64,000 nt of DNA, taken from NCBI RefSeq assembly GCF_040610475.1, contig NZ_JBEXMJ010000017.1, forward strand, positions 1 through 64,000, in the 5' to 3' direction. The number at the start of each line of letters is the position of its first letter. Within the stretch, counting starts at the first letter, position 1. Origin of the DNA: Actinopolymorpha sp. NPDC004070 (lineage in GTDB: Bacteria > Actinomycetota > Actinomycetes > Propionibacteriales > Actinopolymorphaceae). The position numbers were made by a program, and so were the translations under genes. Below the pieces are notes generated by a model. The model was not told the DNA's origin, did no database searches, and worked only from the letters and a program-made list of their open reading frames with translations. Shown piece by piece: positions 35,820 to 44,501 of the stretch.

Positions 35820-36296
35820 TCAGGTGTTGGCGGCGGCGATCACTGTGGTCAGGGATGCGTGGAGGTCCTCGAGTTCGGGGATGGACATGCCCAGGCGTTC
35901 GATGATGGCCGGCGGGATCTTCTCGGCCCGGTCCCGCAGGTTGTGGCCGGCCTCGGTCAGGGTGACCGCCAGGGATCGTTCGTCGCGCGGGTCACGCTGG
36001 CGACGGACGTATCCGCTGGACTCCAGTCGTTTGAGCAGTGGCGAGAGGGTGCCCGGGTCGAGTTGGAGCAACCCGCTCAGTTGCTTCACCGACAGGGGTG
36101 ATTCCTCCCACAGGGCGAGCATCACCAGGTACTGCGGGTGGGTGAGGCCCATGGGGTCCAGCAGCGGACGGTAGAGCGCGATCACACTGCGGGAGGCAAC
36201 GGCGAGAGCGAAGCAGACCTGGCGGTCCAACGCCAGCAGATTCGCCGCCTGGGCGGGTCCGGTCGCAGCGCCCGGTGCCACGTTGGAGTCCGGCAT
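35820..36296 (-). CDS. MarR-family regulator, OhrR-like
   Basis: A 158-residue winged-helix repressor. LLALDRQVCFALAVASR carries the single N-terminal Cys in the position of the OhrR peroxide sensor. The winged helix is PLSVKQLSGLLQLDPGTLSP and LLKRLESSGYVRRQRDPRDE. OhrR proteins repress organic-hydroperoxide resistance genes until the Cys is oxidised. No ohr gene is adjacent; the divergent small gene across a palindromic site is the obvious target. ATG at 36296 has AAGGAGGGAC directly before it. Confidence 0.87.
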   Translation of the reverse strand: MPDSNVAPGAATGPAQAANLLALDRQVCFALAVASRSVIALYRPLLDPMGLTHPQYLVMLALWEESPLSVKQLSGLLQLDPGTLSPLLKRLESSGYVRRQRDPRDERSLAVTLTEAGHNLRDRAEKIPPAIIERLGMSIPELEDLHASLTTVIAAANT

Positions 36297-36336
36297 GTCC
36301 CTCCTTGTTCGATCCATCTTCAGCTATCAGGTACTC

Positions 36337-36348
36337 TATCAATTGGTA
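36337..36348. promoter_or_regulatory. Palindromic operator candidate between marR and small gene
   Basis: TATCAATTGGTA is a 12-bp imperfect palindrome around CAATTG, in the only A/T-rich part of the 119-bp divergent gap. OhrR-type repressors bind A/T-rich palindromes with AATT centres, so autoregulation is likely. Confidence 0.55.
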
Positions 36349-36415
36349 CACCAAGCGTTGGCGTGCAAACTACATGGCGTCCATGCGACGCCGCCGGACC
36401 CTGAGGGGAGTCCCG

Positions 36416-36649
36416 ATGAGTAAGAAGAACGCCGGTCTGAGCCTGTGGTACCGCTTCCGGTGGCGCACGGTGTGGCTGTTGCTGCACGTCATGGGGCCGG
36501 CCGACCTTCCCGACCACATCGACCCCCGGAGCCGGATGGTGCGTGAGCGGGCTGCCCGACAGGCAAGGGCACTGGCGAAGGCCCAAGAGAAGGCACAGGA
36601 GGCGACCCGGACCGAAGCGGAGACCACGGCGGGCAGCACGGTCGCCTGA
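36416..36649 (+). CDS. Small protein divergent from marR
   Basis: A 77-residue protein starting MSKKNAGLSLWYRFRWRTVW with GAGGGGAG just before the ATG. An amphipathic or weakly hydrophobic Trp/Leu segment (WRTVWLLLHVMG) is followed by a long charged Ala/Arg/Glu helix. It may lie on the membrane. Divergent position across the operator suggests control by the MarR protein. Function unknown. Confidence 0.55.
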   Translation: MSKKNAGLSLWYRFRWRTVWLLLHVMGPADLPDHIDPRSRMVRERAARQARALAKAQEKAQEATRTEAETTAGSTVA

Positions 36650-36677
36650 GGAACTTCGCCGTCGGTAACGCGAACTA

Positions 36678-36945
36678 CACGTGCCGATGTGCGACGTGTG
36701 GCCTGCGATCTTCTGGCCGATGACCATGATGACGCCGCTGTTGTTGGCTCCCCGCTGGACCCGGATCGGTTCGGTCGAGGGGCGTGGCAGCGTCCCGACT
36801 GGGCGGGTTCGCTGCGATCGGACGGCTTCCCCGGGCTGCAGCGGGTTGGGGCGGGTCCGCAGCAACTCCCGCGTCTCGGGGTCGAAGAACAGCAGTGGTG
36901 CGCCTTCTTCGATGTAGATTCCGACCCGTCGGCCGCGCCGACATG
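36678..36945 (-). pseudogene. Transposase central fragment (IS481-like integrase family)
   Basis: Minus-strand reading gives VGIYIEEGAPLLFFDPETRE then LLRTRPNPLQPGEAV and VQRGANNSGVIMVIGQKIA, a region typical of the C-terminal third of an actinobacterial integrase/transposase. There is no start and the frame is lost after QKIA. The continuation is found at 35576-35788. Confidence 0.65.
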
Positions 36946-37146
36946 ATCCAGGTACCGTCCGTACATCTCGGCGGTCTCCGCACCGGACCCGTTTGGTTCA
37001 TCCAACGCCGCGACCCGAACTTCCTCGAGTACATGTCGCAGTGGATGGACAAACCCGTGATCGGGGCGCTCGGAGGAAACGCGATGCGTGCCTTCCGCGT
37101 TCTCCTCGACTACCCCGCCGCACGAGTCTCTCTCCGGCAGAATTAG
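36943..37146 (+). pseudogene. Retropepsin-like aspartyl protease C-terminal remnant
   Basis: About 67 residues ending in VIGALGGNAMRAFRVLLDYP plus AARVSL, the second half of a retropepsin-like domain (GxLGxxxLRxFRVTLDY). The catalytic D-T/S-G motif is missing. Identification rests on one motif. Confidence 0.45.
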
Positions 37147-37179
37147 GCCTGGCCACATCGTGGAAGGGCATGCGCGGCC

Positions 37180-37716
37180 GTGGCGGTGATCTACTTCGAT
37201 GGCGATCAGACCTTGTGGGACTTCCGCGCGTTGATGCGTCGGACGCTGGCCGCGACGATCGAGGAGCTGCGCAGGTTGGTCCCTGCTGCCGAGGGTGACT
37301 TGTCCATAGACACCTTCGTGGCGGACCGGGAGTTCGTGGCCGAGCACCTCGCAGGCACCGTCACCAACCTGGAATCCATCCGGCTGGCCGCCTTCACGCA
37401 CAGCTTGCGCCGGCTGGGCATCGTCGACGCAGGGCTCGCTGAGCACCTCAACGACTACTACCTGCAGCGGCGGTTCGCCGACGTCGACCTGTACGACGAC
37501 GTTCTGCCGACGCTGGAGACCCTCGTCCGTGACCACAGCGTGGGGCTGCTTTCCAACGGAACGTCATGGTGGGTGACTCGATCCGCAACGACGTCACGTA
37601 CATCTTCTGCCAGACACCTGTCGCACTTCACCCGACGAGAGTTGGAACAGGAGCTGAGCATGAAGGTCCAGGTGCCCGAGGTGAAGGCTGCCGACGTACG
37701 TAGCCGGATCCGCTAG
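37180..37716 (+). pseudogene. HAD hydrolase with internal deletion and frameshift
   Basis: The N-terminal HAD motif I FDGDQTLWDF (DxD nucleophile) and cap (residues 1-120) are intact, through motif II LLSNGTS. Right after it the frame shifts and motif IV appears as MVGDSIRNDV from 37566. About 55-60 codons that normally lie between, including the motif III Lys, are deleted. The annotated frame runs on out of frame to 37716. It cannot be active. Confidence 0.8.
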
Positions 37717-38240
37717 TCCCCGGTCGTGCCGTCGATGGCTTCGCGGATCAGATCCGCGTGGCCGTTGTGGCGTGCGTACTCCTCGATCATGTGCAGGTAG
37801 ATCCACCGGATGTCGCGGTCGGGACCGCCCCACGGGAAAGGTACGACGTCGTCGAGCCCCCTGCCGGCCACGGCCTCGCGGGCCGCGCCGATCTCGCGCC
37901 GGTAGGTGTCCAGGTCGGCGGCGGCGTCGGCCACCTCGATGTCGTTGAAGTCGGCGCTGCCGTCGGCCTCGGTCCAGTACAGGTCCGGCACGTCCTGACC
38001 CGCCGCGCACTGGCGGAACCACCCGCGTTCGGCGTCGGCCAAGTGCCTGACCAGGCCCAGAAGCGAGAGGTTCGACGACGAGACCGCACGCAACCTGAGT
38101 TGCTCCGGCGTCAGTCCGGCGCACTTCATCAGCAAGGTGCCGCGGTGGTAGTCGAGCCACTGCTGGAGTGCCCTGCGCTCGGCGGCAACGTGATCCGGCT
38201 CAGCACGCTCGGCCGGGGGAGCGATCCATTCGGCGGTCAC
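37713..38240 (-). CDS. DinB-like protein (DUF664)
   Basis: A 175-residue mini-DinB four-helix protein: RRALQQWLDYHRGTLLMKCA, SLLGLVRHLADAERGWFRQC with the metal-binding His, and WIYLHMIEEYARHNGHADLI with the second HxxxH-type site. These bind divalent metal; many act as thiol-dependent transferases. GTG at 38240 is chosen because a -10-like TAGCGT lies 8 nt upstream. Confidence 0.87.
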   Translation of the reverse strand: MTAEWIAPPAERAEPDHVAAERRALQQWLDYHRGTLLMKCAGLTPEQLRLRAVSSSNLSLLGLVRHLADAERGWFRQCAAGQDVPDLYWTEADGSADFNDIEVADAAADLDTYRREIGAAREAVAGRGLDDVVPFPWGGPDRDIRWIYLHMIEEYARHNGHADLIREAIDGTTGD

Positions 38241-38248
38241 GGCGGCCA

Positions 38249-38268
38249 ACGCTACCGCCCGCTAGTGT
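38249..38268. promoter_or_regulatory. Divergent leaderless promoters for DinB and VOC genes
   Basis: Only 34 bp separate the two start codons. On the minus strand TAGCGT (38249-38254) is 8 nt from the DinB GTG; on the plus strand TAGTGT (38263-38268) is 6 nt from the VOC ATG. Neither gene has room for a leader with a Shine-Dalgarno. Confidence 0.6.
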
Positions 38269-38274
38269 GCACGC

Positions 38275-38661
38275 ATGTTCGAGACTGCGCTGGTGAACGT
38301 CTACACCTCCGACATCGAGGCGGCGATCGGTTTCTACCGTGATCTGCTCGAGTTCGAGGAGACCTTCCGGACACCCACCGAGGGGACCCCGGAGCACGTC
38401 GAGCTCCGGCTCGGCGGGTTCACGATCGGGCTCGGCACGGTCGAGGCGGCGAAGAGGGTCCACGGCGTGGACGCCGAACCAGGGCGACCGGCGATGGTCG
38501 TGGTGATCTGGGCCCGAGACGCCGACGAGGCCTTCGCGAAGCTGGTCGCGGCGGGAGTGCCCGCGGTCCAACCGCCCCACGACGCCGGGAACGGCAACCG
38601 CAACGCGCTTCTGCGCGACCCGGACGGCAACCTCGTGGAGATCGTCTCGAAGGTTTCTTGA
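38275..38661 (+). CDS. VOC-family (glyoxalase-like) protein
   Basis: A 128-residue vicinal-oxygen-chelate protein: MFETALVNVYTSDIEAAIGF, YRDLLEFEETF, VELRLGGFTIGLG, and ALLRDPDGNLVEIVSK, whose Glu is a likely metal ligand. Such proteins act as dioxygenases, isomerases or resistance proteins; substrate unknown. It is convergent with a second, unrelated VOC gene. Confidence 0.85.
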   Translation: MFETALVNVYTSDIEAAIGFYRDLLEFEETFRTPTEGTPEHVELRLGGFTIGLGTVEAAKRVHGVDAEPGRPAMVVVIWARDADEAFAKLVAAGVPAVQPPHDAGNGNRNALLRDPDGNLVEIVSKVS

Positions 38662-38664
38662 CGT

Positions 38665-39099
38665 TCAGTCCAGGCAGAACTCGTTGCCCTCGACGTCCTG
38701 CATCACGATGCACGACTCTTCGTGGTCGTCAGCGGGCAGGAGCCGCTGGCGTACGGCGCCGAGTGCGACCAGTCGCGTGCATTCGGCCTCCAGTGCGGCC
38801 AGGCGCTCCTCACCGACGAGCCCCGTGCCGACCCGTACGTCAAGGTGCACTCGGTTCTTGACGACCTTCCCCTCGGGAACGCGCTGGAAGTAGAGTCGCG
38901 GGCCGACGCCTGTGGGATCCACGCAGGCGAACGCCGAACCCTGATGCCCAGGTGGCAGCGTGCGGTCGAAGTCCTCCCACGTGTCGAACCCCTCTGGCGG
39001 CTTCGGTAGGACGTACCCGAGCGCCTCGCACCAGAAGCGACCAACCCGCTCCGGATCTGCGCAGTCGAAGGTGACCTGGACCTGCCTGACGGTCGTCAT
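38665..39099 (-). CDS. VOC-family protein (glyoxalase-like_6 type)
   Basis: A 144-residue VOC protein. QVTFDCADPERVGRFWCEAL opens the first module; RLYFQRVPEGKVVKNRVHLD and CIVMQDVEGNEFCLD are characteristic of this subgroup. ATG at 39099 begins at the conserved N-terminus. It lies 3 bp from the convergent VOC gene. Confidence 0.87.
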   Translation of the reverse strand: MTTVRQVQVTFDCADPERVGRFWCEALGYVLPKPPEGFDTWEDFDRTLPPGHQGSAFACVDPTGVGPRLYFQRVPEGKVVKNRVHLDVRVGTGLVGEERLAALEAECTRLVALGAVRQRLLPADDHEESCIVMQDVEGNEFCLD

Positions 39100-39147
39100 C
39101 GGCTCACCATAGGGGCGCCGTGGGTGACCCAGCCAGTCCATGTCCCT

Positions 39148-40371
39148 TCACGGGTTGGCGATCTCGCGCCGCGGCAACAGGAATGCCGTACCGAACACCA
39201 GGACCGCGGAGACGACCAGGGTCACTCGCGAACCGAACTGGGCGGCCATCAGCCCGCCGACGAGGATGAACACCGGCTGGGCGACCGTGGTGGCGAAAGC
39301 CCACAGCGTCGACACCCGTGACATCAGGTGGTCCGGTGTGGCGAGCTGGCGGTAGCCGGCCATGGTCGAGTTCGCCATGGCGGCGAAGAAGAGCAGGCCG
39401 GCGAAGCCGATCCCACACTGGACCAGACCGGCCAGGCCGGGCGTGGCAAGCGGGATGAGGAAGTTCCACGGTCCTCGCAGCAGGCTCGCCCACCACAGGA
39501 CCCGCACCGAGCCGAAGCGGGCCGCCATTCTGCGGGTGAGCCGCGCGCCGACCACGCCGCCGAGGGACGGCAGACCCATCAGCAGTCCGTACTGGAACGC
39601 GGTGAAGTGCAGTTCGCGCAGGTAGAAGATCGTGGTGACCGGACCCGACATGGCGATCGAGCCCGTGAAACAGACCCAGCTGATCAACATGTTGCGCAGG
39701 GCGGGGTGGCCCCACACGAAGTGCAGCCCTCCCGCCAGCTCGCTGCTCCGGGACCGCTCGCTGTGGCGGACGGGTGGCGCAGGCTCGGGTTGACGGATCA
39801 GGCGGACGGCCAGCGCGCTGGCGAGGAAGGACACGGCGTCGATCAGGAGCGTGCCGAGCGCGGTGAGCAGGCCGACGAGCGCGCCTCCGAGGGAAGGGCC
39901 GACCGACATCCGCAGCCAGTTGGTGGACTCCAGGCGTCCGTTGGCGTCGATCAGCCGCTCCGGTGACACCAGGGCCTTCAGGTGTGCCTGGGCGGCACCG
40001 CCGAAGGCGATGCTGCCGGTCGCGTTGACGACCGCCACGACACACAACTGAGCGAACGTCAGGGCGTGTACCAGGCCGGCCAACGGGACGCTGGCCAGGC
40101 TCACGAAACGGGTGACGTCGGCCGCGATCATCACCGGGCGCTTGCGCCGGAACTCCACGAAGTTCCCCATCGGGAGAGCGAGCAGGGCCGTGGTGATCGC
40201 GGTGAACGCCGCGAGCAGGGAGATCTGGAACGTCGACGCGTGCACGACCGTGACGGCGACGATGGGAAGGGCCACCCCGCCGACCGCCGAGCCGAGCTGG
40301 CTCACCGCCAGGCCGGCCCACAGCCGCTGGAAGTCGCGGTGTCCCCGCACACTGACGTGCTGCACTGTCAT
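39148..40371 (-). CDS. MFS transporter, drug-efflux type (MFS_3)
   Basis: A 407-residue carrier with about 12 helices: FQRLWAGLAVSQLGSAVGGV at the start, NFVEFRRKRPVMIAADVTR as the loop 2-3 motif, and VGPSLGGALVGLLTALGTLL in the middle. Closest in type to macrolide efflux (MefA-like) proteins. Expected to export hydrophobic compounds; no regulator adjoins it. Confidence 0.88.
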   Translation of the reverse strand: MTVQHVSVRGHRDFQRLWAGLAVSQLGSAVGGVALPIVAVTVVHASTFQISLLAAFTAITTALLALPMGNFVEFRRKRPVMIAADVTRFVSLASVPLAGLVHALTFAQLCVVAVVNATGSIAFGGAAQAHLKALVSPERLIDANGRLESTNWLRMSVGPSLGGALVGLLTALGTLLIDAVSFLASALAVRLIRQPEPAPPVRHSERSRSSELAGGLHFVWGHPALRNMLISWVCFTGSIAMSGPVTTIFYLRELHFTAFQYGLLMGLPSLGGVVGARLTRRMAARFGSVRVLWWASLLRGPWNFLIPLATPGLAGLVQCGIGFAGLLFFAAMANSTMAGYRQLATPDHLMSRVSTLWAFATTVAQPVFILVGGLMAAQFGSRVTLVVSAVLVFGTAFLLPRREIANP

Positions 40372-40486
40372 CCGAAGCTCCCCGTGGACGCGGCCGGGCG
40401 ACGTTACAGCAGTGGCGGTCCCGAACGTCCCCGTACGACCGAAATCGGCCGGGCACTCGGCGCGCAGTCCCGCTTCGCAACAGCAG

Positions 40487-40689
40487 GTTGACGCGCCCGA
40501 CGCGGCCGGTGAGGCCTGGTGGAAGAGCGCGGTCGTCTACCAGGCGCTTCGACACGAGGACCCGGTGGTCCAGCGCGGCAACTTCCACCTGCTGCTGCCC
40601 GACGATCCGCACATCCACGCCTTAGCGGCGAGGAGATCACCCTACGGGTGTGGGAAGGGGTCGTGCTGCGCCGGGCGTCGTCGCGATAG
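40487..40689 (+). pseudogene. GH13 alpha-glucosidase remnant, ends joined by deletion
   Basis: The N-terminal hallmark AWWKSAVVYQ is joined directly to ALRHEDPVVQRGNFHLLLPD, a C-terminal region of GH13 alpha-glucosidases, and a frameshift later SGEEITLRVWEGVVLRR gives the terminal beta-domain. About 400 residues of catalytic barrel between the first two pieces are gone. Confidence 0.75.
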
Positions 40690-40701
40690 CGCGGTCGCGC
40701 C

Positions 40702-41215
40702 TCAGGCGAGCAGCGCCTCGCGGTTGGCGAGTACGAACTCGGCCGCGATCCGGTAGCCGCGCGCGTGGTCCTCGTCGCGGTGCACCGCGAAGCTCGGGTC
40801 CCCGGCCCGAACCTGCCCTGCGATGTAGGCCCCGATCGAGAGCAGCCGCAGCGCCGCGAGATCGACGATCTCCTCCGGCGTCACACCACCGCCGTAGGCC
40901 TCCGCGAACAGCCGCAGCCGGCCGGCGCGATCCGGCTCGGTGTCCCATCCGAACGCCTTCAGCCCCTCGGGCGGATGGAAGGGTACGAACTGGTGCGCCG
41001 CGTAGGCCAGATCCCATACCCGGTTGGAAGGACCGATGCTGTCCCAGTCGAGGATGCCGACGACCGAGCTTCCGTCGAAGACGATGTTCCACGGCGCCAC
41101 TCGGACGAGGCGCTGGTGAACGTCGCTCGCGCGATCCGCGCCATGCACGACGCCACCCAGGGCTTCGAGCCGGTGGACCCATCCGCCGAACTTACCCAGG
41201 GCCGTGCGCGTACCG
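40702..41215 (-). pseudogene. Aminoglycoside phosphotransferase-family gene split by inversion
   Basis: Minus strand 40702-41100 encodes the C-terminal half of an APH-family kinase: APWNIVFDGSSVVGILDWDS and VWDLAYAAHQFVPFHP, with catalytic Asn and the DWD metal site. Immediately to the right, the plus strand 41107-41215 encodes the segment that should precede it, EALVNVARAIRAMHDATQGF. The HGD catalytic motif is lost at the junction and the N-lobe is absent. An inversion with a breakpoint near 41100 explains both orientations. Confidence 0.7.
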
Positions 41216-41890
41216 CGACGTACGTTGCCGACCAGGAGCGCCCAGGAAGATCCGCAGCCCGAACGCCGCGTACCAGGCGTAGTGCCAGAGGACGTCTCCG
41301 CGTTCGAGCAGACCGCCGAGCCGTAGCGTATGAAGCGGAGAGCGCGGCATCAACAATGCGTACCCCGCGAGCACCAGGACGGCTGCTCCCGCCGCGGCCA
41401 CAAGCGAGTACGTCCCCCATCGGCGCCAGGACGGCTGACGGCGCAAACCGATCCCCACGACGACGTAGGCGACCAGCGACACGACCGAGCTGACGGTCGC
41501 GCCGGCCGTGTGCAGGACGACGGTCGCCGGGCCCGAGGTGAAGACACCGGCGGTGAGCGTCCCGAGGCCGTCGAAAAGCATGCATCCGACGGCGACCCCG
41601 CGTGCGCCGGGCCGTAGTGCACCACGCATGAGAACGCCGAACGCGACGGCGAACGCTGTCAGGCACAGACCCAGCAGAATCCCCGCGGAGTCGACGATCC
41701 AGCCCAGCGGCCCGGTGCCAAGTGCACTGATCGGCTGGTGGACCGGTGAATAGCCGGGCCGCAGGAATCCGGCGAGCGTGAACGTCACACCCGTGACGAC
41801 CGGTCCGAGGACGCCGCTCAGGGCGAGCCATCGCACACGTGGGTTGCCGGCGACCGGCCCCCGTACGAGACCCTGCGTGCCTGTCGCCAC
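41192..41890 (-). CDS. DUF998 membrane protein
   Basis: A 232-residue protein with about six helices: LALSGVLGPVVTGVTFTLAG, then the DUF998 loop GYSPVHQPISALGTGPLGWI, VDSAGILLGLCLTAFAVAFG and later helices. GTG at 41890 has AAGGGG upstream. The last helix is followed by a short charged end that runs into the APH remnant, so the C-terminus may be altered. Function unknown. Confidence 0.8.
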   Translation of the reverse strand: MATGTQGLVRGPVAGNPRVRWLALSGVLGPVVTGVTFTLAGFLRPGYSPVHQPISALGTGPLGWIVDSAGILLGLCLTAFAVAFGVLMRGALRPGARGVAVGCMLFDGLGTLTAGVFTSGPATVVLHTAGATVSSVVSLVAYVVVGIGLRRQPSWRRWGTYSLVAAAGAAVLVLAGYALLMPRSPLHTLRLGGLLERGDVLWHYAWYAAFGLRIFLGAPGRQRTSRYAHGPG

Positions 41891-42000
41891 CTCGTCACCC
41901 CTTCCACGTCTCCTGCGTGCAAGGTTCTCCACTTCTGCGGACGGATTCGTCACCCTCCGGGCGGCGGCTGACCTACTACCCAGGACGTAGCCGGGCCCGC

Positions 42001-43377
42001 TCACACGGCATCCGGGGCTCCCGTTCGTCGGTTGCCGGGTCGCCCCCGTCGCAGGACGGCCAGCGCGGCGAGCGCCGAGCCCAACTCGCCCACGGCAAGG
42101 CTGACCCACACTCCCGACGGACCGGTGTGGCTGAACCCGACCACGAGCGGGACCTTGATCGCCAGGATCGTCCCGATGGAGATCAGGTACGACGGGCGCG
42201 GCCGCCCCAGGGACTGGAAGTACGCCGACACCAGCGGTGCGACGCCGGCGACGGCGAACCCGAGCGCGAGGATGCGCAGGGCGTTCCGAGTCGCCGCCGC
42301 GACGACCGGATCGTCGACGAACGCGGCCACGAGCGGGCCGGCGGAGACCGCGACGGCAACGAGGACGAGCACGCCGTAGCCGACCGTGGCACGCAGGGAG
42401 AGGGTCCGTGCGCGTGACACCCGGTCGTACAACCCTCGCCCGGCGTTGTAGCCGACCAGGGGTTGCAGGCCCTGGCTGATGCCGAGGTGGGGCATCATCG
42501 CGAACGTCTGGATTCGTGCGCACATGGCGAACGCCGCCAGCGCGGTCGCACCGCCGGTACGCGAGAGCGTCGTGTTGACCAGCACTGCCAGCATCGTGGC
42601 ACCGAAGCCCGCGAGGAACGACGGAGCGCCGACACCGAGCAGGGCTCGGATGGTCGGGGGATGCGGACGAAGGTCGGCCAGGCCGATCCGGTACGGCCGG
42701 TGCCGTTGGAGGAAGAAGAACCACAGGCTCATCACCGCGGACACAGCCTGGCCGCCGACGGTGCCGAGTGCCGCGCCGCGCACGCCGAGGTGCAGGCCGA
42801 AGATCAGCAGTGGATCGAGGGTGATCTGCACCAGGATCGGCACCAGCCACAGCATGGTCGAGAACCGCATCCGCCCCTCGGCCCTTACCAGGCTGGAGAA
42901 TCCGGTGGAGAAGATCGCCCCGGCCAGAATGACGACCGCGTACTCGCCCGCGAGTGTGCGCGTGCTCCCGGACGCGCCGAGCAACGTCAGCAGCGGGCCC
43001 AGCGCGAGCAGCCCCACGACGGTCACCGCGACGGCTGTCGTCCAGAACACCACGAACGCGTTGCCGGCGGCCCGTGCGGCCGAGCGCGGATCGTTCGCGC
43101 CGAGGCTACGCGAGACCAGTGAGGCGCCGCCGACGCCGACCGTCGTCGACACGGCACCGAGCACCAGCAGCACGGGAGTGACCAGGTTGACCGCGGCCAT
43201 GGCGAGCGTCCCCACGCCGCGCGCGACGAACCACGTGTTGGTCAGTGCGTAGATCCCGTAGACCCCGACGGACAGGGTGGTCTGCGAGCACGCGTGCCAC
43301 AGCAGCCGGCCGACGGGCGCGGTGCCCAGCGCCGACGCGTGGTCGACCGGCGAACGCCTGCCCGGAGGTGCGGTCAC
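42001..43377 (-). CDS. MATE-family multidrug/metabolite exporter
   Basis: A 458-residue carrier with 12 helices in two related halves. GVGGASLVSRSLGANDP is the first-half signature, and FAMMPHLGISQGLQPLVGYN with AGRGLYDRV the matching second-half one. Exports cationic compounds using Na+ or H+. GTG start at 43377. The next gene upstream, an APH kinase, is in the same direction 45 bp away, so they may share a transcript. Confidence 0.92.
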   Translation of the reverse strand: MTAPPGRRSPVDHASALGTAPVGRLLWHACSQTTLSVGVYGIYALTNTWFVARGVGTLAMAAVNLVTPVLLVLGAVSTTVGVGGASLVSRSLGANDPRSAARAAGNAFVVFWTTAVAVTVVGLLALGPLLTLLGASGSTRTLAGEYAVVILAGAIFSTGFSSLVRAEGRMRFSTMLWLVPILVQITLDPLLIFGLHLGVRGAALGTVGGQAVSAVMSLWFFFLQRHRPYRIGLADLRPHPPTIRALLGVGAPSFLAGFGATMLAVLVNTTLSRTGGATALAAFAMCARIQTFAMMPHLGISQGLQPLVGYNAGRGLYDRVSRARTLSLRATVGYGVLVLVAVAVSAGPLVAAFVDDPVVAAATRNALRILALGFAVAGVAPLVSAYFQSLGRPRPSYLISIGTILAIKVPLVVGFSHTGPSGVWVSLAVGELGSALAALAVLRRGRPGNRRTGAPDAV

Positions 43378-43421
43378 CGGGCGGTCACCCGAGGCGCGGT
43401 CACCGCGGCCTCATCGAGCGC

Positions 43422-44411
43422 TCATCGGGGACGGCAACCGAACCGCGTCATGAGTTCGCTCACCTGCCCACGTGCCCAGTCGTACTGCTTGCTGTCGGTG
43501 TGCCCGCGGTAGACGGTCTCGATCACCATGACCAGTGCCAGGTGCAGGCAGTACAGGCGCCGCCGCACCCGCTCGGTCTCGGTGAGCTCGTCTCGCCCGT
43601 ACCCGCGCATGAACGCCGTGGGGTCACCGAACGCCGGAAGCTCGATGGGCACGAAGCCCGCCTCGATCAGCGGATCGCCGTAGAACGCGCGCTCGTGGTC
43701 GATGATGCTTGCGATCTTCCCGTCGCGGACCAGGACGTTGCTGTCCCACAGGTCCCACTCGACGTACTTTGGTTCCACCACCCCGTCCAGGGTCGCGGCA
43801 TTGGCGGTGAAGACCTCGCGTACGACGTCGTAGTCCCAGCCGACGTCGACCTGGCGGTGTTCGCCGTCTCGCAGCACGTCCTCGAAGATGCCGGCGAACA
43901 CCGTTCGCCAGCTCTGGTCGTGAGGTCCGGCGAGCGGGCCGAAGCCCGGGCCCCGGATCGAGTTCAGCTCGCGGTTGGCGGCACCGACCGCCTCCTGGTA
44001 CGCCTCCAGTGAAGTCGCTGTCAATGTGTCCTTGACAATGCCGAGGTTGTCCGCGTCGACGTACGGCATGAAGAAGTAGTCGGCGTCACAGAGCTCGTGA
44101 CTGCTGTCGGCGAAGTCGACCTGCGGCACCGGCACGGTGGTGCGCTCCCGGATCATGCGCAGTGCCGCCAACTCGATGGCCATCGCACCACGTTCGTACG
44201 TCATCACCTCGGTCCAGGCCGGAGGGGCGATCTTGAGGACGACGTTCGTGTCGTCGCGCAGGCGGATCCGGTAGGCGACGTTGAACCACCCGTGCCCCAG
44301 CTCGCTCACCCAGTCGGCGCCGTCCGCCGGCACCTGGTCCGGCCCGTAGGCCCGTGCGACCATCGCCTTCAGCGTCTGGGGCGACTGGCGGTTCTTGGTG
44401 ATGCTCTCCAT
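43422..44411 (-). CDS. APH-family phosphotransferase
   Basis: A 329-residue aminoglycoside-phosphotransferase-fold kinase. ELGHGWFNVAYRIRLRDDTN is the nucleotide loop, NVVLKIAPP the Lys strand, VEWDLWDSNVLVRDGKIASI the catalytic loop (usual His replaced by Glu/Trp, Asp and Asn kept), and IDHERAFYGDPL the metal-binding motif. The WDLWDxNV variant is common in this subfamily. ATG at 44411 follows AGGAG. Its substrate may be an antibiotic or a small metabolite. Confidence 0.87.
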   Translation of the reverse strand: MESITKNRQSPQTLKAMVARAYGPDQVPADGADWVSELGHGWFNVAYRIRLRDDTNVVLKIAPPAWTEVMTYERGAMAIELAALRMIRERTTVPVPQVDFADSSHELCDADYFFMPYVDADNLGIVKDTLTATSLEAYQEAVGAANRELNSIRGPGFGPLAGPHDQSWRTVFAGIFEDVLRDGEHRQVDVGWDYDVVREVFTANAATLDGVVEPKYVEWDLWDSNVLVRDGKIASIIDHERAFYGDPLIEAGFVPIELPAFGDPTAFMRGYGRDELTETERVRRRLYCLHLALVMVIETVYRGHTDSKQYDWARGQVSELMTRFGCRPR

Positions 44412-44501
44412 CGGTCTTCTCCTGGTCGGCGAAGGTGCAGCCGTCACGAACCCTGCTCGCCGCCATGGACACGGCCGTCACCCAGGATCATCCTCGGTGC
44501 C

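Noticed and set aside
37625..37716. Separate small gene starting at the ATG near 37660
   Set aside because: Only 18 codons to the stop, in the tail of the HAD remnant and overlapping the DinB stop; no support.
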